Source of the DNA: Rothia mucilaginosa
GTDB taxonomy: Bacteria; Actinomycetota; Actinomycetes; Actinomycetales; Micrococcaceae
Length of the DNA: 64,000 nucleotides
NCBI RefSeq assembly: GCF_001061665.1
Contig: NZ_JVSP01000002.1
Location: 91,177-155,176, forward strand
Direction: 5' to 3'
The notes below the pieces were generated by a model. The model searched no databases, had not been told where the DNA came from, and worked only from the letters and a program-made list of their open reading frames with translations. Shown in pieces: positions 62,249 to 64,000 of the stretch. A program made the position numbers and the translations under genes. Numbering within the stretch: the first letter of the stretch is position 1; every line of letters begins with the position of its first letter.

Positions 62249-63415
62249 ATGGACTTACTGCTATTGGCACATTTGGTTGCTGATGGGAATCAGGAGGCTA
62301 AGGCATCGAGCGCGCCAGTATGGGCGACTTGGGTTCCTGCTGTTATTGCGCTTCTAGGATCATTCCTTGTTGCGTGGTGGGGCGGTCGCAGAGTTGATAG
62401 ACAAATAGAAATATCAAAACAAGCTACACCGCCTGAGCTGACCCGTTATAAGGAATGGCTTGAAATCTCTAAGGATTATAAAGAGCTTGTGGGAACCAAA
62501 GAAGACGTAGAATCTTCTGAGGTTTCGGAAGAGCGTAAAGAGATTGAACGTTTACGAGAAGTAGCTTTGAACCGTGCTGCATGGGAACGCAAAGTGATTT
62601 CTGCGTGTCCAGATATTAATGGCCAGAAGTGCCTTATGACAATTTCCCCAAGTTTTATAATAAGTGATTTTAAGAATGGTGGTTTTCCTAAAAATATTCC
62701 GAGCTTTAGGTCGGGCAAAATTTTCTTGGCGGAAGTTTTGGTTGTTGTACCTTTATCGGTAATTCTGATTTTTCTATCTATATATCTTGTTTGGTTTTCA
62801 ATTATTCATCCTGTAATTTATTGGATTTTTCCGGAATTTATTTTATTTATCGATTTAAAATTCCCATGGGGAAAGGGAAATGTTATTTTTGATATGTGGG
62901 AAGCGGTTGGAGTCTTTGTGGTTTCTGTACTATTAATAGGATTGGTTAACTTCCTGATTAACGTGGGGGACTCTTGGCGTATTGGCGTTTCCGGCGAGAA
63001 GTTCGCAGAGTATGGATATATGTGCCTACTTAAAGAAAAGAATGAGGCTGATAAATTTATGGAAATTGTTAAAGCTTCCTCTAATGTTACTAATAATTCT
63101 CAAAGACTTTATTTTGGGATTATGGATGCTGGCTATAGGGAGACTATATATTACCCCGAACGATTGAAGGGTAAATACATGCTGCTTCTCCAGCCATTCG
63201 TTCTTGCTTTGCCTTATTGGGTATTGAATTTCAGATATAAGAAGAATGGTTATAACTACGGTGAGTATAAACCGGAAATTTTTGGAATTACAGAGGAAAG
63301 TTTGAAGGATGAACAAGCCGAGCAAGATGGAAATCTGAAAGATAAAAAGACTTCTATTAGTAGGCGGATAGCTCTATGGATTTCTAAAAAGTGGGAATCT
63401 TTGAATCGTAGTTAG
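62249..63415 (+). CDS. Unknown membrane protein, AT-rich (probably acquired)
   Basis: A 388-residue protein I do not recognise. A helix at about 24-45 (VPAVIALLGSFLVAWWGG) is followed by a basic, charged coiled part (60-118). Further helices lie at about 158-183, 185-203 and 218-239, then a soluble C-terminal domain. Lys/Glu-rich composition and A/T third positions contrast sharply with the GC-rich genes around it, so it was probably acquired. GGAAAGGA gives a good ribosome site at the ATG. A signal-anchor plus coiled-coil layout occurs in phage-defence and stress membrane proteins, but nothing here proves such a role. Confidence 0.65.
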   Translation: MDLLLLAHLVADGNQEAKASSAPVWATWVPAVIALLGSFLVAWWGGRRVDRQIEISKQATPPELTRYKEWLEISKDYKELVGTKEDVESSEVSEERKEIERLREVALNRAAWERKVISACPDINGQKCLMTISPSFIISDFKNGGFPKNIPSFRSGKIFLAEVLVVVPLSVILIFLSIYLVWFSIIHPVIYWIFPEFILFIDLKFPWGKGNVIFDMWEAVGVFVVSVLLIGLVNFLINVGDSWRIGVSGEKFAEYGYMCLLKEKNEADKFMEIVKASSNVTNNSQRLYFGIMDAGYRETIYYPERLKGKYMLLLQPFVLALPYWVLNFRYKKNGYNYGEYKPEIFGITEESLKDEQAEQDGNLKDKKTSISRRIALWISKKWESLNRS

Positions 63416-63463
63416 CGAATTTTGGCTGGGTTCTCTTCCTAAGTGATTCTTCGCTATGGGGAT

Positions 63464-63553
63464 GGTCGTAACTCGTGCAGAATTTGTGCCATGGTTTAGC
63501 GTCTTCTGCCATGGTTTTTAACTACGACCAAAGACGCTAACCTATGGCACAAC
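63464..63553. repeat. Interleaved inverted repeats (A-B-A'-B' order)
   Basis: Arm B (63483-63505, GTGCCATGGTTTAGCGTCTT core) pairs with B' (63531-63553) with two mismatches. Arm A (GGTCGTA, 63464) pairs with A' (TACGACC, 63523-63529), which lies inside the B loop. The order A-B-A'-B' is that of a pseudoknot or of nested recombination sites. GCCATGGTTT also appears twice as a direct repeat. Confidence 0.7.
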
Positions 63554-63573
63554 TTTCAGCACGGCACGGTAAA

Positions 63574-63622
63574 GAGGGGCAGTCCCGGACCCGCACGCAT
63601 CCGGGGCTGACCCCTCGTTTCT
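63574..63622 (+). terminator. Strong terminator
   Basis: GAGGGGCAGTCCCGGA pairs with the mirrored TCCGGGGCTGACCCCTC, followed by GTTTCTT. It ends the transcript of the unknown membrane protein gene. Confidence 0.8.
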
Positions 63623-63776
63623 TGGGGGAATTTTATTGCCATTTTGATACAATTGCAGAGGGCGTAATTAGCAGAAAGAAGGGGTAGAGCATATTAATGC
63701 ATAGCAGAATTTTTCACAATAAAACGTAGTGGCGCGACAAGAGAGCTAATTTTACGAGAGACTATCGGAGGCATTG

Positions 63777-64000
63777 ATGGCTTTTCTAGGCTATAACAAA
63801 GACGAAAAGTTAGAATTTAACTATAAGAGGGCCTGCGGGTTGTGGCTAATTGTGGTGGCGGCAGTTATAGCAATAGCCACCTTGGCTGGAGGAAAGCAAA
63901 TAATAAACATGCAAGTATTCAGCATTGGGTACGTCGTCAGCTTTTTCTCAATCAACATGAATAAAAAGGTACTGAATAGACTATCCGATGGCCCTTCGAG
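63777..64000 (+). CDS. Small membrane protein, 5' part only
   Basis: The frame from ATG 63777 stays open to the window end (74 codons), behind a CGGAGG ribosome site. It begins MAFLGYNKDEKLEFNYKRAC and has two hydrophobic segments (LWLIVVAAVIAIATLAG and FSIGYVVSFFSI). Codon use is less GC-rich than the core genes, like its left neighbour. The family is not recognised. The rest lies outside the window. Confidence 0.6.
   Translation, partial: MAFLGYNKDEKLEFNYKRACGLWLIVVAAVIAIATLAGGKQIINMQVFSIGYVVSFFSINMNKKVLNRLSDGPS

Larger units (their letters stand above)
63416..63776. other. Intergenic region with large inverted repeats
   Basis: A 360-bp region holding an imperfect 20-23 bp inverted repeat interleaved with a second one (63464-63553), a terminator at 63574-63622, and an AT-rich promoter-like stretch before the next gene. 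No gene is supported. Confidence 0.6.

Noticed and set aside
1-64000. CRISPR array, rRNA operon, intact insertion sequence or prophage
   Set aside because: No regularly spaced direct repeats with unique spacers, no rRNA sequence, and no transposase or phage structural protein were seen.

Overview
The window reads as the chromosome of a moderately high-GC actinobacterium of the family Micrococcaceae, most likely an oral Rothia (inference from gene order, codon use and protein families; no database search was possible). Actinobacterial signs include the GlxR/Crp-type regulator beside a MarP-type CvpA-protease, the helicase/secretion-neighbourhood pilus cluster, a topoisomerase I with a Lys/Thr/Ala tail, and many genes whose -10 box lies only 6-7 nt before the start codon (leaderless mRNAs).

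Layout. 1-7.4 kb: a secreted subtilisin-like protease, then a minus-strand purine block (purF-purM) and an L-asparaginase II / sterol-carrier-fold pair. 7.4-11.1 kb: a decayed transporter fragment, a SemiSWEET sugar transporter, then purD and purC. 11.1-17.8 kb: a lactate module with an LldR-type regulator, the lactate permease lctP with two perfect LldR-like operators upstream, and divergent lutABC for lactate oxidation. 18.2-23.5 kb: a cytochrome b / molybdopterin fusion oxidoreductase, a CPA2 antiporter, a DUF418-like membrane protein and tRNA-Pro(CGG). 23.6-30.7 kb: a four-gene minus-strand operon (class A PBP, membrane metallophosphoesterase, heterodimeric ABC exporter).

30.9-45.1 kb keeps an old actinobacterial gene order also known from Mycobacterium: ponA, DUF4177, RidA, (NUDIX), crp, marP, aroQ, nth, NUDIX, a family A DNA polymerase, then a Tad/Flp-like pilus operon (ATPase, TadB-like, an unusually long pilin-like protein, TadE, Rv3654c-like). 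45.1-49.4 kb: a DEAD/DEAH helicase with a Cys-rich tail, trhO and a GyrI-like protein. 49.7-57.7 kb is a patchwork: an LLM flavin oxidoreductase, a Tat-exported protein, a CmtR + cation-diffusion-facilitator cassette flanked by a 110-bp direct repeat and a collapsed LLM pseudogene, a pyrimidine-dimer glycosylase with a pentapeptide repeat, a methyltransferase and a PNPOx-like protein. 58-62 kb: topA and a Ppx/GppA phosphatase. 62.2-64 kb: an AT-rich, probably acquired stretch with an unknown membrane protein, a large inverted repeat and the start of another membrane protein.

Most notable: the CmtR/CDF island with its molecular scars, the pilin-like protein with a 179-residue pre-region, perfect DnaA boxes in two intergenic regions, the predicted cytoplasmic molybdenum domain fused to a cytochrome b, a 23-bp repeat that re-copies the end of aroQ, and the AT-rich module at the right edge.
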